The notes beneath the pieces were generated by a model. That model saw only the letters and a list, made by a program, of their open reading frames with translations, had not been told where the DNA came from and searched no databases. Shown one piece after another: positions 33,389 through 45,781 of a DNA stretch of 64,000 nucleotides. The translations under genes and the position numbers were made by a program. Origin of the DNA: Pandoraea anhela (GTDB lineage Bacteria; Pseudomonadota; Gammaproteobacteria; Burkholderiales; Burkholderiaceae). Location of the stretch: NCBI RefSeq assembly GCF_902459655.1, contig NZ_CABPSB010000004.1:62001-126000 (forward strand), in the 5' to 3' direction. Every line of letters starts with the position of its first letter. The first letter of the stretch is position 1.

Positions 33389-33780
33389 AACATTGCTAAC
33401 ACATTGATTTAAAACCGTTTATGAATCCTGCGCGGATACCCTGGACCAGGTATCGGTGACATTTCGATTCGCGAACTTTTGATTATCGCACGAATGTATC
33501 GCGACGGCTTCGGTTTGACGCACAACGCGCTGTTCCGCCCCGCCCAGGCCGCACGTCGCAGCAGATTATGCCGTGCGCTCCGGATTTATTTCGCAGCCAT
33601 GCTGCGTGGAAATCCGTCACCGCGCATGGGCGTGGAGGAGCCGCAGCGGGCGTGTGGGATGGAACGGGGGCGTGCGAAGCGGCTCCGATGAGCGGGCATG
33701 CGGGGAGGTCTGCGGCAGCGGATCCTCGGAGGCAAGGCCCCACTGCGATGCATTGCGCGGGCCAAGGCTCACTCAGACGT

Positions 33781-33810
33781 GATCAGGTGCGATCAGGCGT
33801 GATCATGCGT
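33781..33810. repeat. Three 10-bp GATCAGG-type units at the tilS 3' end
   Basis: GATCAGGTGC, GATCAGGCGT, GATCATGCGT follow each other and run into the tilS stop. The rest of the 414-base gap 33389-33802 upstream of lysC holds no gene or terminator that I can support. Confidence 0.5.
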
Positions 33811-35416
33811 CGTCACGCCACGTCATGCGCCAACGCGCACCACCTTGAACGCGCTGAGCCCCACCGTCCACGCCTAAACGCGGGACGAAGACGATTTCCG
33901 CGTCTTGCCAGACAATGGGCACGTTGCGCAGCCATGCCGCCACACCGCGACTCTGATACCAATGTTTCAGCGATCGGGAATGCCCTCCGGCTCGCGCCCG
34001 CCATCGCTCGCCGCCCGCCCTCGCCTTTGCGATCAGCGGCTTCGCGCGCAATACGCGCTCATCCACACTCCCGTCGGTTGGCTCGCCCTCGACGACCGGC
34101 GTGAAAACGACACATCCCTTCCATTGCGGCAAGAGCCACTCGCGCTGGCCCGACCATCGCAATACGGCGTCGTCGGCAATGTCGTGCGGATCGGCGATGT
34201 CGTACACCGCCGTCCACTGCAATTCGTCGCGATACAAACGCAGGACTGCGGGGCCGTGCGGCAACTCGACCGACGCCTCAGGCTGCGCATCGCGAATCTG
34301 CCGGACCCACTCGTCGAGCCGCGCCTCCGGCGGCATCATCAAGCCGCGACGCGACGCCCAGTACCGCAGCAGATTCGCCAGACGTGGCGCGTCCAATGCC
34401 TGCACCCGGCTGCGCTGCAATCGCTCATCGCCATCGGCGTCACCGGTTCCCGCGACCCGCGCCATGTCGAAGTCGAGCTGCGCGAGTTGGTCGAGCAACG
34501 CCTGCGCCTGTGCTGCGTGCCGCGCAAACCTCGCCAACGTCTCCCGATACGCCGGCACGTGCGAGGCTATCGCCGGCATCACATCGTGACGCAACGCATT
34601 GCGCAAATAATGCCGATCTTCGTTCGACGGGTCCTCGACCCATTTCAGCGAACGCGCCTCGGCATACGCGCGCATCGTGTCGCGCGAGACATCGAGTAAA
34701 GGGCGCAGCAACCGCACACGATGCGTCTGCCGACCGCTTCCGGGGGGTTCACCCGCGACCGCCATCGCCGCTACGCCGGGCAGCCCTGCCCCTCGCAACA
34801 TCTGCAACAGCACCGTTTCCGCCTGATCGTTCGCATGATGCGCGCTGAGCAACCAGTCGACGCCATGCGTTCGGCAACTCGACGCCAGCGCCGCATACCG
34901 CGCCGCCCGCGCCGCCCCTTCGATCCCTTGTCGGGCGTCGCGCGACACGCTCACGCGCTGTGCTTCGAAGACGAACCCGCGCAAACGCGCTTCACGCTCG
35001 CACACGACAAGCCACTCGTCAGCGTGCGCGCAGAGTCCGTGATGGATGTGGATGGCCAGCGGCGGCGTGACGACGCCGATCGCCTCATCGGACTCGCTGG
35101 ACTCGCTGGACTCGCGGCGCGTCTGCACCCAATGCGCGAGCGCATCGAGCAGCACCATGGAGTCGAGCCCACCGCTCAGGGCGAGCGCGAGGCGAGGCGC
35201 AGGGGATGAAGGAGAAGCTCGCTGCGGCAGGACATGGGCCGTCAACGCGAGATGCAGCGCGACGTCCACATGGGCAACTGCCGCGTCGCATCGGGCAGAG
35301 GCGAACGCGGCAGCAGAGACATCGACAGGCGACATCGGACTCGACGTCATCGCCACGACGGGAGACGACGCATCGGCAGACGCGTTACTTCGCGCCGGCT
35401 TCCTTGAACTTGCCAT
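33803..35416 (-). CDS. tilS: tRNA(Ile)-lysidine synthase
   Basis: 537 residues. Modifies the CAU-anticodon tRNA-Ile with lysidine. PP-loop [13 protein letters not shown] near residue 77, H-H-G-L, and [13 protein letters not shown]. The C-terminal substrate-binding domain follows. A 9-bp repeat encodes [10 protein letters not shown] after the PP-loop. The ATG at 35416 overlaps accA by 32 bases; ATGs at 35350 or 35335 are credible alternatives because the first 70 residues are low-complexity. Confidence 0.92.
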   Translation of the reverse strand: MASSRKPARSNASADASSPVVAMTSSPMSPVDVSAAAFASARCDAAVAHVDVALHLALTAHVLPQRASPSSPAPRLALALSGGLDSMVLLDALAHWVQTRRESSESSESDEAIGVVTPPLAIHIHHGLCAHADEWLVVCEREARLRGFVFEAQRVSVSRDARQGIEGAARAARYAALASSCRTHGVDWLLSAHHANDQAETVLLQMLRGAGLPGVAAMAVAGEPPGSGRQTHRVRLLRPLLDVSRDTMRAYAEARSLKWVEDPSNEDRHYLRNALRHDVMPAIASHVPAYRETLARFARHAAQAQALLDQLAQLDFDMARVAGTGDADGDERLQRSRVQALDAPRLANLLRYWASRRGLMMPPEARLDEWVRQIRDAQPEASVELPHGPAVLRLYRDELQWTAVYDIADPHDIADDAVLRWSGQREWLLPQWKGCVVFTPVVEGEPTDGSVDERVLRAKPLIAKARAGGERWRARAGGHSRSLKHWYQSRGVAAWLRNVPIVWQDAEIVFVPRLGVDGGAQRVQGGARWRMTWRDDA

Positions 35417-36353
35417 AGCTCATCAGGCGCTCGAAGCGACGCTCCAGCAGTTCCTTGTGGCTCATGCCCTGGAACTGACGCAGCGAGTCGGCCAGCGCGC
35501 GCTTGAGCATGCCCGCCATGCCCAGCGGGTCGCGCTGCGCACCGCCCAGCGGCTCGTTGACGATCTTGTCGATCAGGCCCAGCGCCTTCAGACGGTGTGC
35601 CGTGAGGCCCAGCGCTTCGGCCGCCTCGGGCGCCTTGGCAGCGCTCTTCCACAGAATTGACGCGCAACCCTCCGGCGAGATCACCGAGTACGTCGAGAAC
35701 TGCAACATCATGACCGTATCGGCAACCGCCACGGCCAGTGCGCCCCCCGAACCACCCTCACCGATGATGGTGGTGATGATCGGCGTCTTCAACTCGGCCA
35801 TCACATACAGGTTGTGCCCGATGGCTTCGGATTGACCACGCTCTTCGGCATCGATCCCGGGGTAGGCGCCCGGCGTGTCGACGAACGTGAAGATCGGCAA
35901 GCCGAACTTCTCGGCCATCTTCATCAGGCGCATGGCCTTGCGATAGCCCTCGGGACGCGGCATACCGAAGTTGCGCATCGCGCGCTCCTTCGTGTCGCGA
36001 CCCTTCTGGTGCCCGATGACCATACAGGCCTGACCGTTGAAGCGCGCCATGCCCCCCACGATAGCGTGATCGTCCGCGAAGGTGCGATCGCCATGAAGCT
36101 CGTGGAAGTCGGTAAAGATGTCGCGCACATAGTCGAGCGTGTAAGGACGCTGCGGGTGACGCGAGATTTGCGAAACCTGCCACGGGGACAGGTTCGTGTA
36201 GATGTCCTTGGTGAGCTGCTGACTCTTCTTGGAGAGGCGCTCGATCTCTTCGGAAATGTCGACGGCGGAATCGTCCTGTACGAAGCGCAACTCTTCAATC
36301 TTCGCTTCGAGTTCGGCGATCGGCTGTTCAAAATCCAAAAAGGTGTTCTTCAT
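35385..36353 (-). CDS. accA: Acetyl-CoA carboxylase carboxyltransferase alpha subunit
   Basis: 322 residues from the ATG at 36353 ([16 protein letters not shown]), preceded by GGGGAA; the frame upstream is non-family. Transfers carboxyl from biotin to acetyl-CoA together with AccD (62585-63460). Motifs [18 protein letters not shown] and [11 protein letters not shown]. Confidence 0.97.
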   Translation of the reverse strand: MKNTFLDFEQPIAELEAKIEELRFVQDDSAVDISEEIERLSKKSQQLTKDIYTNLSPWQVSQISRHPQRPYTLDYVRDIFTDFHELHGDRTFADDHAIVGGMARFNGQACMVIGHQKGRDTKERAMRNFGMPRPEGYRKAMRLMKMAEKFGLPIFTFVDTPGAYPGIDAEERGQSEAIGHNLYVMAELKTPIITTIIGEGGSGGALAVAVADTVMMLQFSTYSVISPEGCASILWKSAAKAPEAAEALGLTAHRLKALGLIDKIVNEPLGGAQRDPLGMAGMLKRALADSLRQFQGMSHKELLERRFERLMSYGKFKEAGAK

Positions 36354-36577
36354 CAGGTTTCCCCGGAAATGCGGCAGCGTATTGTACCGCCGGTAACGTC
36401 TACCCGGTCGAGATAGGCAACTTTCATTACCTCTCGATTCGCAATAGCCCGTCAAAAATGACTGGACGAGACGGGATGGAGGCGGATTATACGTCCTCGG
36501 CCCTAAAGAAACCGTAAAACGACCAATAAGTGGTCGAACGGCGATCGGCCGGACGTCGAATACCGACCGGCATCCGG

Positions 36578-37720
36578 TCAATATTCGACCGGCACCGGTT
36601 CAAGGCTACGCCACATGTACCACGTGGCGACGGAGCGCCACGGCTCCCAGTTGGCGGCCACCTCTCGCGCTTCGCTGCGCGTGACGGGTTCCCCGCTGAA
36701 GTAGTTGACGCTGATCGCATTGATCAGGCCGACGTCGTCCAGCGGCAGAACATCCGGCCGTAACAGGTTGAACATGAGGAACATTTCGGCGGTCCACCGG
36801 CCGATGCCGCGAATGCCGGTCAGCTCGGCGATGACGGCCTCGTCGTCCATGCTCGCCCACGCATCGACGTGCAGCGCCCCCGACTTGAAATGCGTCGCCA
36901 GATCGAGGATGTACTCGGCCTTGCGGCGCGACAACCCGCATCCGGCGAGCGCATCGTGCCCCGCCTTGATGAACTGAGACGGCGAAAGCTTCGGGCAGAT
37001 CGCGAAGACGCGATCCCACACGGCCTGCGCCGCCTTGACGGAAATCTGCTGGCCGACGATGGAGCGCGCGAGGGTGACGAACGGCTCGCCACGCCCGGTC
37101 AGATGTGCCGGACCGAATTGGGGAATCAGCTTTTTGAGAATACGGTCGCGCTTCATCAGATCGGCACAGGCCTGATCCCAGAAGTCGGGGCGCGAGGCGC
37201 CCGGCGCCACCGGCAACGGCACCACGCCGGTCACCGCCTGCTCGACGACGTCCTGCTCGATGCGCTCGATCTCGGGGGTGACGATGCGCGTCTCGCCGTC
37301 GCGCTTGGCGATCACGCGACGCGTGCTCGCCACCGAGGCAGCCGGCGATCCGGCCGTCGTCCCGCTCGTCTTGCGAGAGCCCTTCGCGACCGTCTTCGAT
37401 GCCGCTTTTTTTGCGACTTTCGACACCGGCTTTTCAGTCTTTTCCGTGGCCTTCCGGCTCGCCGCCTTGCGGGCAGCGCCGGTCCCGGACGTCTTCGCCG
37501 GTGCCTTTGTGGGCGTCTTCGCCGGGGTCTTGCCGACGGGTTTCGTCGTGGTCGCGGTCGTGACCACCTTGCGCGGCGCGCGGCGCAAGCCGTCGCCCGA
37601 TGTCGCTACGGATCTGGCCGCCTTCGTTGCGCCGGCCGCACCGGCCGCACCTCTTGCCGCACGCTTGGCCGTCGTGGTCTTGGTCGCAACCTTCGCGGCT
37701 ACGGATTTACGAGTCACCAT
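36578..37720 (-). CDS. DNA-3-methyladenine glycosylase (HhH-GPD) with histone-H1-like tail
   Basis: 380 residues. Residues about 160-380 are an AlkA-type glycosylase: [12 protein letters not shown], helix-hairpin-helix [14 protein letters not shown] and catalytic Asp in P-L-D-D-V-G-L. It excises alkylated bases. The first 130 residues are made of Lys/Ala/Thr/Pro repeats ([13 protein letters not shown]), like histone H1 or bacterial AlgP/HupN-type tails; homologues normally lack this. The tail is in frame from the ATG at 37720 and could raise non-specific DNA affinity. It lies 24 bases downstream of cysS and is probably cotranscribed. Confidence 0.9.
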   Translation of the reverse strand: MVTRKSVAAKVATKTTTAKRAARGAAGAAGATKAARSVATSGDGLRRAPRKVVTTATTTKPVGKTPAKTPTKAPAKTSGTGAARKAASRKATEKTEKPVSKVAKKAASKTVAKGSRKTSGTTAGSPAASVASTRRVIAKRDGETRIVTPEIERIEQDVVEQAVTGVVPLPVAPGASRPDFWDQACADLMKRDRILKKLIPQFGPAHLTGRGEPFVTLARSIVGQQISVKAAQAVWDRVFAICPKLSPSQFIKAGHDALAGCGLSRRKAEYILDLATHFKSGALHVDAWASMDDEAVIAELTGIRGIGRWTAEMFLMFNLLRPDVLPLDDVGLINAISVNYFSGEPVTRSEAREVAANWEPWRSVATWYMWRSLEPVPVEY

Positions 37721-37744
37721 GAGTTTCGCCTCGATGCGTCGCGC

Positions 37745-39148
<1,404 letters not shown>

Positions 39149-39380
39149 AGATATGCGCTTGACCGGGCGGCAACAGCGCCGGACGCTGCGACGATATCCT
39201 CAGGTGAGACGAGAGCGATATCGCGAGGCGGGCTGCGCGCCGTGCGGTAGAAAAAACGAACCTGCGAACCGCCTCCACCGCCACATCGAGAAATGGCGCG
39301 GGCCGGGCGCAGGTGTTTTGTTAGAATGCGGCCGAGTATAGCATCTCTTGCGCACCTCTCAGGTATCCCAAGCACCCACT

Positions 39381-40121
39381 ATGACGCAACGAAGCCGGTC
39401 ACTTTTGCACTCGTCCACGCGCATGCCCGCGCGCCTTGTCATCGGCATCCGTCCGGTCGCCGCTGCCATTCGCAGCGCCCGCGCGCTGCGGCTCGCAGGC
39501 GCCACCCTCGGTCTCGCCGGCGCGCTGTTCGCGCTGCCCGCCGGCGCGCAGGCCATCACCGATCCGCCGCCGCCCGCCCCGCTGCAAACGCCGCAACAAG
39601 CCAGCGAGTCGGCCATCAACAAGCTGGTCGACGCGGGCAATTTCAACGCTGCCCTGACGAAGATCGACGAGCATCTGAAGCAATATCCGCGCGACGCACA
39701 GGTGCGCTTCACGCGCGGCCGCGTGCTGATGGAATTGGGACGCAATGCGCAAGCGATCGACGCCTTCACGGCGCTCACGCAAGACTTCCCTGAACTGCCC
39801 GAGCCGTTCAACAACCTCGCGGCGCTCTATGCGCAGGCCGGTGAGTACGACAAGGCGCGCGCCGCCCTCGAGAACGCGATTCGCAACAACCCCAACTTTG
39901 CCGTCGCCTATGCGAACCTCGGCGACATCTATGCCAAGCTCGCGCAACAGGCCTATCAGAAATCTCTGAAGCTCGCACCGACGGCGCGTGTGTCGAATCG
40001 CGAAAAGGTGCTGTCGAACATGCTCTCGCCGCAACGCGCCGCACCTGTCGGTCAGACGCCCTCCCCTGAAAAGGCGAGCGACGACGCCGCACTGAAAAAC
40101 GTCGGCAAGTCGGGCAACTAA
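39381..40121 (+). CDS. Exported TPR protein
   Basis: 246 residues from the ATG at 39381; ATG 39423 is an alternative. Signal peptide is late and preceded by basic residues (L-A-G-A-L-F-A-L-P-A-G-A-Q-A). After a Pro-rich linker come three TPR units: N-K-L-V-D-A-G-N-F-N-A-A-L-T-K-I, V-L-M-E-L-G-R-N-A-Q-A-I-D-A-F and A-L-Y-A-Q-A-G-E-Y-D-K-A-R-A-A-L. Periplasmic; function not assigned. It precedes two cyclophilins in the same direction, suggesting an envelope-folding context. Confidence 0.85.
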   Translation: MTQRSRSLLHSSTRMPARLVIGIRPVAAAIRSARALRLAGATLGLAGALFALPAGAQAITDPPPPAPLQTPQQASESAINKLVDAGNFNAALTKIDEHLKQYPRDAQVRFTRGRVLMELGRNAQAIDAFTALTQDFPELPEPFNNLAALYAQAGEYDKARAALENAIRNNPNFAVAYANLGDIYAKLAQQAYQKSLKLAPTARVSNREKVLSNMLSPQRAAPVGQTPSPEKASDDAALKNVGKSGN

Positions 40122-40201
40122 GCGCGCCGCTTCGAATCGAAGCGACTCTCGCGATTCCCTTTACGTTTGATTCACGTTCGATTTTCGTCATGGAGACACG
40201 C

Positions 40202-40807
40202 ATGTCCTTTCCGAATCGTCTGCGTCGCGCGTTGCTCGGCGGCGTCGGCAGCGTCGTTGCCGCCGCCGCGCTGAGCGGCGCGAGCCTGCCCGCCCTTGCC
40301 CAGAGCGCCCAACCGCAAGTGCAGTTCAAGACGTCGCTCGGCAACTTCGTGGTCGAAGTCAACCCGAAGGCCGCCCCCAAGACGGTCGAAAACTTTCTGC
40401 AATACGTCAACGACGGTTTCTACAACGGCACGATCTTCCATCGCGTGATCAACGGCTTCATGATTCAGGGCGGCGGCTTCACGCCCAACATGGATCAGAA
40501 GCCCACGCGCGCCGCGATTCCGAGCGAGTCGAAAAACGGCCTGAAGAACACGATCGGCACCATCGCCATGGCCCGCACGTCGGACCCGAACTCGGCGACC
40601 GCGCAATTCTTCATCAATGTGAAGGATAATGCGTCATTGGATTACCCCAACCCGGACGGCTTCGGCTATACGGTATTCGGCAAAGTGGTGTCCGGCATGG
40701 ACACCGTCGAGAAGATCAAGGGTGTGGCCACGACCCGCAAGGGCATGTATTCCGATGTGCCTGCCACGACGGTCGTGATCGAATCGGCCAGCGTCGTCAA
40801 GCGCTGA
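40202..40807 (+). CDS. ppiA: Periplasmic cyclophilin-type peptidyl-prolyl isomerase
   Basis: 201 residues from the ATG at 40202 (GGAG 7 bases upstream; the ATG at 40190 overlaps that site). Signal peptide 1-32 (S-L-P-A-L-A-Q-S). Cyclophilin core [15 protein letters not shown] and T-A-Q-F-F-I-N-V. Catalyses proline isomerisation in the periplasm. Paralogue of the next gene, 45 bases downstream. Confidence 0.95.
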   Translation: MSFPNRLRRALLGGVGSVVAAAALSGASLPALAQSAQPQVQFKTSLGNFVVEVNPKAAPKTVENFLQYVNDGFYNGTIFHRVINGFMIQGGGFTPNMDQKPTRAAIPSESKNGLKNTIGTIAMARTSDPNSATAQFFINVKDNASLDYPNPDGFGYTVFGKVVSGMDTVEKIKGVATTRKGMYSDVPATTVVIESASVVKR

Positions 40808-40852
40808 AAATCCTCCGGCCCGCCAGGACCATTTCATCAGAAGGAAAGCATC

Positions 40853-41347
40853 ATGGTTGAACTGCACACCAATCACGGCGTCATTCGTATCGAACTCGAC
40901 GAAGCCAAGGCCCCCAAGACGGTCGCGAACTTCCTGAACTATGTGAAGAACGGTTTTTATGACGGCACGGTGTTCCACCGCGTCATCAACGGCTTCATGG
41001 TTCAGGGCGGCGGTTTCGAAGCCGGCATGAAGCAAAAGCCGACCGAAACGCCGATCGAGAACGAAGCCAACAACGGCCTGAAGAACGACAAGTACACGCT
41101 GGCGATGGCGCGCACCAACGATCCGCATTCGGCCACGGCGCAGTTCTTCATCAATGTGAACGACAACGACTTCCTGAACCACAGCGCACCGACGCCGCAA
41201 GGCTGGGGTTACGCCGTGTTCGGCAAGGTCGTTGAAGGCCAGGAAGTGGTCGACGCGATCAAGGGCGTGAAGACGGGCTCGAAGGGCTTCCATCAGGACG
41301 TGCCGGTCGACGACGTCGTCATCGAGAAGGCCGTGATCGTCGCGTAA
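40853..41347 (+). CDS. ppiB: Cytoplasmic cyclophilin-type peptidyl-prolyl isomerase
   Basis: 164 residues, no signal peptide. Same cyclophilin core as the preceding gene ([26 protein letters not shown]), so the pair is a tandem duplication with one exported and one cytoplasmic copy. AAGGAAAG precedes the ATG. Confidence 0.97.
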   Translation: MVELHTNHGVIRIELDEAKAPKTVANFLNYVKNGFYDGTVFHRVINGFMVQGGGFEAGMKQKPTETPIENEANNGLKNDKYTLAMARTNDPHSATAQFFINVNDNDFLNHSAPTPQGWGYAVFGKVVEGQEVVDAIKGVKTGSKGFHQDVPVDDVVIEKAVIVA

Positions 41348-41375
41348 GCGCGCATCCCGCGAACTGCGACACTCG

Positions 41376-42233
41376 ATGCCAGTATCGACTGCGCGGTGCC
41401 CGCAATGCCCCGTGACACCACGGGGCGACGGGCCCGCGCTTTTCATTTCCGATCTTCACCTCTCGCCGGCCCTGCCGCGCACGGTGCAAGTCTTCGAAGA
41501 CTTCCTGCGCGGTCCCGCGCGAGAAGCGTCCATTCTTTTCATCCTCGGCGATCTGTTCGAATACTGGATCGGCGACGACATGCTCGATGCCGACCGGGGT
41601 CACGATCCTCATGCCGCGGCCCCTGCCGAACCGCTCGGCGTCTTCGCACGCCGCATGACGGCCGCGATGGCGGCGCTGTCGGCCAGCGGTGTACCTATCG
41701 CCGTCATGCGCGGCAACCGCGACTTTCTGCTCGGCAAGCGCTTCGCACGTGCCGCAGGCGCGGTCATGCTCGACGATCCCTGCGTTTTCCGGTTTCTCGG
41801 CCAGGCGCTGGTGCTCAGTCACGGCGACCAGTTGTGCACTGACGACGTGGGCTATCAGCGCTTTCGCCGTATCGCCCACTCACCGCTGGGCAAGGCCATT
41901 TTCCTGACGTTGCCGCTGCGCTTGCGCATGGGCATTGCGGACCGCATCCGCCGACGCAGCGCCGCCAAAGGCGCGCATCGCATGGCGTATGCCGATGCCA
42001 ACGCGAACGCCATCAAGGCGCTGCTCGACGCCGCCGGCGAGCGCACGCTCGTGCACGGCCACACGCATCGACCGGCCCGACATGCCGACGGCCGCCGCGT
42101 GCGCTGGGTGCTGCCCGACTGGGAGTTCGACATCGATCCGCCGCGCGGTGGTTACCTGCAATGGGACGCCCACGGACTGCGGGCCATCGATCTCGCGCTG
42201 TCCACATCGGCGGAACCGCACCAGACGTCCTAG
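41376..42233 (+). CDS. lpxH: UDP-2,3-diacylglucosamine diphosphatase
   Basis: 285 residues. Cleaves UDP-2,3-diacylglucosamine to lipid X in lipid A synthesis. Metallophosphoesterase sites in order: F-I-S-D-L-H-L, G-D-L-F-E-Y-W-I-G-D-D, R-G-N-R-D-F-L, S-H-G-D-Q-L and V-H-G-H-T-H-R-P. It follows ppiB by 28 bases, the ppiB-lpxH order also seen in enterobacteria. Confidence 0.96.
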   Translation: MPVSTARCPQCPVTPRGDGPALFISDLHLSPALPRTVQVFEDFLRGPAREASILFILGDLFEYWIGDDMLDADRGHDPHAAAPAEPLGVFARRMTAAMAALSASGVPIAVMRGNRDFLLGKRFARAAGAVMLDDPCVFRFLGQALVLSHGDQLCTDDVGYQRFRRIAHSPLGKAIFLTLPLRLRMGIADRIRRRSAAKGAHRMAYADANANAIKALLDAAGERTLVHGHTHRPARHADGRRVRWVLPDWEFDIDPPRGGYLQWDAHGLRAIDLALSTSAEPHQTS

Positions 42234-42243
42234 CGGCACGCCA

Positions 42244-42263
42244 GGCCCGCTTGTCAGCGGGCC
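42244..42263. terminator. Hairpin between convergent lpxH and cysE
   Basis: GGCCCGC/GCGGGCC stem with a 6-base loop; no T-tract on either side, so it is only terminator-like. Confidence 0.4.
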
Positions 42264-42303
42264 GTCGTTACCTTGGCGCATCCGGCACACGCGTCGGGAC
42301 GCG

Positions 42304-43083
42304 TCACATATCCTGAATTTCCTTGCCGAGCTTGCGCAGTTCGGCGGTATCGATCTTGCTCGCCCCGAGCGCTTCGAGATGCGCGCCGAGTTGATTGAGC
42401 GCAGCCACCATCACGTCGATCTTGTGCGACTGATCGGTCGCGTTCTCGATGAGGCCGTGAATCGCGAGCGAGACGGGATCGTCCGCGTTGGGCGTAATGC
42501 CGTAGGCGGAGAACTCCGTCTTGCGCACATTGCCGCCCGATGTCACGCCCGCCCCCTCGCGCGGCGTGTCGGGACGAACGATACGTGCCGGATTCCCCAC
42601 CGCCGTGCCACCCGCAGGCACCGCCTTCACCACGACCGCGTTCGACCCGATTTTCGCCCCCTCGCCGACCGTAAAACCGCCAAGCACTTTCGCGCCGGCG
42701 CCGACGATTACGCCGGCCTCCAGCGTCGGATGCCGCTTGGCCCCGCGCGTGAGCGACGTACCCCCGAGCGTCACTCCCTGGTAGATCGTGCAGTCGTCGC
42801 CAATGACCGCCGTCTCGCCGATCACGACACCCATGCCGTGATCGATGAAGACACGGCGTCCGAGCGTCGCGCCCGGATGAATCTCGATGCCGGTGAGAAA
42901 GCGCGCGTACTGCGAAACGTAGCGTCCCAGCCACTTGAAGCCGGCCGTCCAGCAGCGATTCGCCACACGGTGCAGCATCACGGCATGCAGACCGGGATAG
43001 CAGGTGAAGACTTCCCAGTTGCTGCGGGCGGCGGGATCCTTTTGCCGGATGGCGGCGATATCTTCGCGAAGACGGGTAAACAT
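42304..43083 (-). CDS. cysE: Serine O-acetyltransferase
   Basis: 259 residues from the ATG at 43083 ([20 protein letters not shown]). Makes O-acetylserine for cysteine synthesis. Left-handed beta-helix hexapeptide repeats, catalytic His in [11 protein letters not shown] and in T-L-G-G-T-S-L...K-R-H-P-T. The C-terminal 80 residues beyond the helix are longer than in E. coli CysE. Confidence 0.95.
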   Translation of the reverse strand: MFTRLREDIAAIRQKDPAARSNWEVFTCYPGLHAVMLHRVANRCWTAGFKWLGRYVSQYARFLTGIEIHPGATLGRRVFIDHGMGVVIGETAVIGDDCTIYQGVTLGGTSLTRGAKRHPTLEAGVIVGAGAKVLGGFTVGEGAKIGSNAVVVKAVPAGGTAVGNPARIVRPDTPREGAGVTSGGNVRKTEFSAYGITPNADDPVSLAIHGLIENATDQSHKIDVMVAALNQLGAHLEALGASKIDTAELRKLGKEIQDM

Positions 43084-43388
43084 AAGCCTGGTGACGGTCC
43101 TGTCGTACGTCGTCCGGCCGTCTCGGGGCGGATCGACGCCTGTTGGCATGGGCACGCATACGCAGCGCGGGCCGGCGATCGCCGGCGGTCGGTGCAGAAA
43201 GGTGCGGGGAAGGGCAAAAGCGTAACGCGCAGGCGAAGCACAGCGGCGCGTCACACGGGTCAGCGCAGGGCTAACAACAGTGGACGTGATAAGGCAGAGA
43301 AGCGGCGCAACGCTGGCGCAAACGGTTCATATCCGCAAGAGACGTATAAGCTTGTGACTGAGGATTGTATGGGATTTTTCCTCGGCCT

Positions 43389-43412
43389 GCTCTGCCGCTC
43401 TGCCGCTCTGCC
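43389..43412. repeat. Three exact tandem GCTCTGCC octamers
   Basis: Perfect 8-bp units at 43389, 43397 and 43405 in the 352-base gap 43084-43435 between cysE and trmJ. No gene is visible in that gap; a possible minus-strand -10 (TTATAC) for cysE lies near 43347. Confidence 0.6.
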
Positions 43413-43435
43413 ACTCCACGATTGCGTTGCCGTCA

Positions 43436-44245
43436 TCAACGACGCCCCTTGCGCTCCAGAATGTGCTTTGCGATGCCCCGCAGGATATTGACCTCTTCAC
43501 GCTCCAGGTGGCTCTTCGCAAAGAGACGACGCAGACGCGCCATGAGCTTCTTCGGATTGTCCGGATCGAGGAAATCGAGATCGACGAGCGCGCGCTCCAG
43601 ATGCGTGAGCATGCCTTCGACGTCGTCGCGCGTCGCGAGCGTGTCGGAGGTCGCGACAGCAGGCGACGGCGCCACCGGGACTGCAACGCCCTGCCCGTCG
43701 CCACGCGCGTGCGCAAGACATGCCATGCGCATCTCCCACGCGATCAGTTGCACCGCCTGCGAGAGATTGAGCGAGCTGTAGAGGGGATTGGCCGGGATAT
43801 GCACGAGCGCGTTGCAACGCGCTACGTCGGGGTTCGACAGACCGGTCCGCTCGCTGCCGAAGACGAACGCCACCGACTCGCCCTGCCCGGCGTGCTGCAC
43901 GGCAAGAGCCGCGCTCTCGCGCGGTTCGGCGTTGGGCGGGCCATATTCGCGCGAGCGGGCGGAGAGCGCCACCGCCCAACTCACGCCGTGCAACGCCGCA
44001 TCGAGATCCGGCACGACAAGCGCGTTCGCGAGAACATCGTCGGCGCCGCTCGCAAGCGCCACCGCGTCCGGGTCGTGCAGTACATCGGCGCCCGCACGTG
44101 GCGCTGCGAGCACCAGACGCCCGAACCCCATCGTCTTGATCGCCCGCGCCGCCGAACCGACGTTGCCGGGATGGCTCGTCTCGTTGAGCACGAAACGCAC
44201 TTGATCGAACACAGGCGACGAAGAGACGGCAACAGACTGGGACAT
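43436..44245 (-). CDS. trmJ: tRNA (cytidine/uridine-2'-O-)-methyltransferase TrmJ
   Basis: 269 residues from the ATG at 44245. SPOUT-class methyltransferase acting on tRNA position 32. Motif N-V-G-S-A-A-R-A-I-K-T-M-G (motif 1), F-G-S-E-R-T-G-L-S-N (motif 2) and S-L-N-L-S-Q-A-V-Q-L-I-A-W-E-M (knot). A variable Ala/Val/Pro linker leads to a C-terminal helical dimer domain. Confidence 0.93.
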   Translation of the reverse strand: MSQSVAVSSSPVFDQVRFVLNETSHPGNVGSAARAIKTMGFGRLVLAAPRAGADVLHDPDAVALASGADDVLANALVVPDLDAALHGVSWAVALSARSREYGPPNAEPRESAALAVQHAGQGESVAFVFGSERTGLSNPDVARCNALVHIPANPLYSSLNLSQAVQLIAWEMRMACLAHARGDGQGVAVPVAPSPAVATSDTLATRDDVEGMLTHLERALVDLDFLDPDNPKKLMARLRRLFAKSHLEREEVNILRGIAKHILERKGRR

Positions 44246-44602
44246 GAGACGGCGATGACGGAAACGAGGTGTGAAAGGAGAGGACGGCCGGGGGGACGGC
44301 CGGAGGTCACGAAAAACGACCGCGAGCGCGCCACGCCGGAGGCTTCCGGCGCCGCGCAATGCCGCTATTTTGCCTGAATCGAGGGGGCAAGGGGGCTTCA
44401 CGGGGACTTCACGGGCGCTTCAGGAGGTGTTCCGCGCGCATCGGCGGGAGCACGGAGGGACGCCGTGAGGCGAGCGATCTCGACCACGCTGCGCGGCAGG
44501 CACCCGGCGTATCGATGCCCCCTGCGCCGTGAAAGACCTGCGCCGTGAGAGACATAAAAAGGGTCAGAAATCACAGTTTCCGGAGCGCGACGCACGCGTT
44601 TT

Positions 44603-44611
44603 TGCTAAAAT
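44603..44611 (+). promoter_or_regulatory. Extended -10 promoter element TGCTAAAAT upstream of suhB
   Basis: TGN plus TAAAAT, about 155 bases before the suhB ATG; no clear -35 hexamer. The remainder of the 521-base divergent gap 44246-44766 shows no gene. Confidence 0.5.
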
Positions 44612-44766
44612 ACGCGTTTTCGCCCCCGCAAACGAGCCGCCATTTTGTGCGCGGCGCTTGCCGGGCATCGCTCTTGCTCAATTCGTTCGCTTTGTCCGCC
44701 ACGCCTGACGGCCGGCCCAATGGGGGCCGTACGTACCGTCAGCGATGGCCTTAACAGGAATCTGTC

Positions 44767-45633
44767 ATGCAGCATCCCATGCTCAATATCGCGGTGAAAG
44801 CCGCGCGCCGCGCCGGCACCATCATCAGCCGGGCCTCCCTCGACATCGATACCGTCAAGGTCAGCAAGAAGCAACACAACGACTTCGTGACGGAAGTGGA
44901 CAAAGCGGCTGAGCAAGCGATCATCAACGTCCTCCTGGAAGCCTACCCCGACCACGCCATCCTCGCCGAAGAATCGGGCGAGGAGCACGGCAACGCCGAC
45001 TCGGAATACCAGTGGATCATCGATCCGCTGGACGGCACCACCAACTTCATTCACGGCCTGCCCTACTACTGCACGTCGATCGCACTCGCCCACAAGGGCA
45101 TCGTGTCGCAGGCCGTCGTCTACGATCCGACCCGCAACGAACTCTTCACCGCCTCGCGTGGCCGCGGCGCATTCCTCGACGGCAAGCGCATTCGCGTCTC
45201 GCGTCGCGACCGTCTGGCCGACGGCCTGATCGGCACGGGCTTCCCGTTCCGCGACATGCAAGGCGTGGAAAACTATCTGAAAATGTTCGGCACGATGACG
45301 GAACACTGCGCCGGCATTCGTCGCCCGGGCGCCGCTGCCCTGGACCTGGCCAACGTTGCCGCCGGCCGCATGGACGGCTTCTTCGAGCAAGGCCTGAACC
45401 CGTGGGACATGGCCGCAGGCAGCCTGCTCATCACCGAAGCCGGCGGGCTGGTCGGGAACTACACGGGCGAATCGAACTTCCTGTTCGAAGGCGAAATTCT
45501 CGCCGCCAATCCGAAGATTTACGCGCAAATGGTCAAGTTGCTTGACGGGTACTCGCTCACGAAGCGACCGGCAACGTCGTCGAAGACCGGCACGACGCTC
45601 TCGCTCAGCGCGGAAAGCAACTCGCAGGCGTAA
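44767..45633 (+). CDS. suhB: Inositol-1-monophosphatase SuhB
   Basis: 288 residues. Mg-dependent phosphatase; in E. coli SuhB also joins the rRNA antitermination complex. Metal motifs [17 protein letters not shown] and [10 protein letters not shown]. The C-terminal 25 residues are Ser/Thr-rich. Followed by a terminator. Confidence 0.96.
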   Translation: MQHPMLNIAVKAARRAGTIISRASLDIDTVKVSKKQHNDFVTEVDKAAEQAIINVLLEAYPDHAILAEESGEEHGNADSEYQWIIDPLDGTTNFIHGLPYYCTSIALAHKGIVSQAVVYDPTRNELFTASRGRGAFLDGKRIRVSRRDRLADGLIGTGFPFRDMQGVENYLKMFGTMTEHCAGIRRPGAAALDLANVAAGRMDGFFEQGLNPWDMAAGSLLITEAGGLVGNYTGESNFLFEGEILAANPKIYAQMVKLLDGYSLTKRPATSSKTGTTLSLSAESNSQA

Positions 45634-45668
45634 GCCCGAGACGGGCACGTATCTGCGGCCTGCCTCGT

Positions 45669-45707
45669 AAAAAAACCCCGGCGATGCACACGCATCCCGG
45701 GTTTTTT
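45669..45707. terminator. Bidirectional terminator between suhB and gltX
   Basis: AAAAAACCC...GGGTTTTTT outer stem with CGG/CCG and GATGC/GCATC inner pairs around ACAC; A- and T-tracts on both sides. Confidence 0.85.
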
Positions 45708-45781
45708 GCGTCCGGCGCCACCGTTGGCGGCGCCGAAGCGTCTCCCGCAAACATCGCGGTCGACGCAGACGGGCCCGCCGA

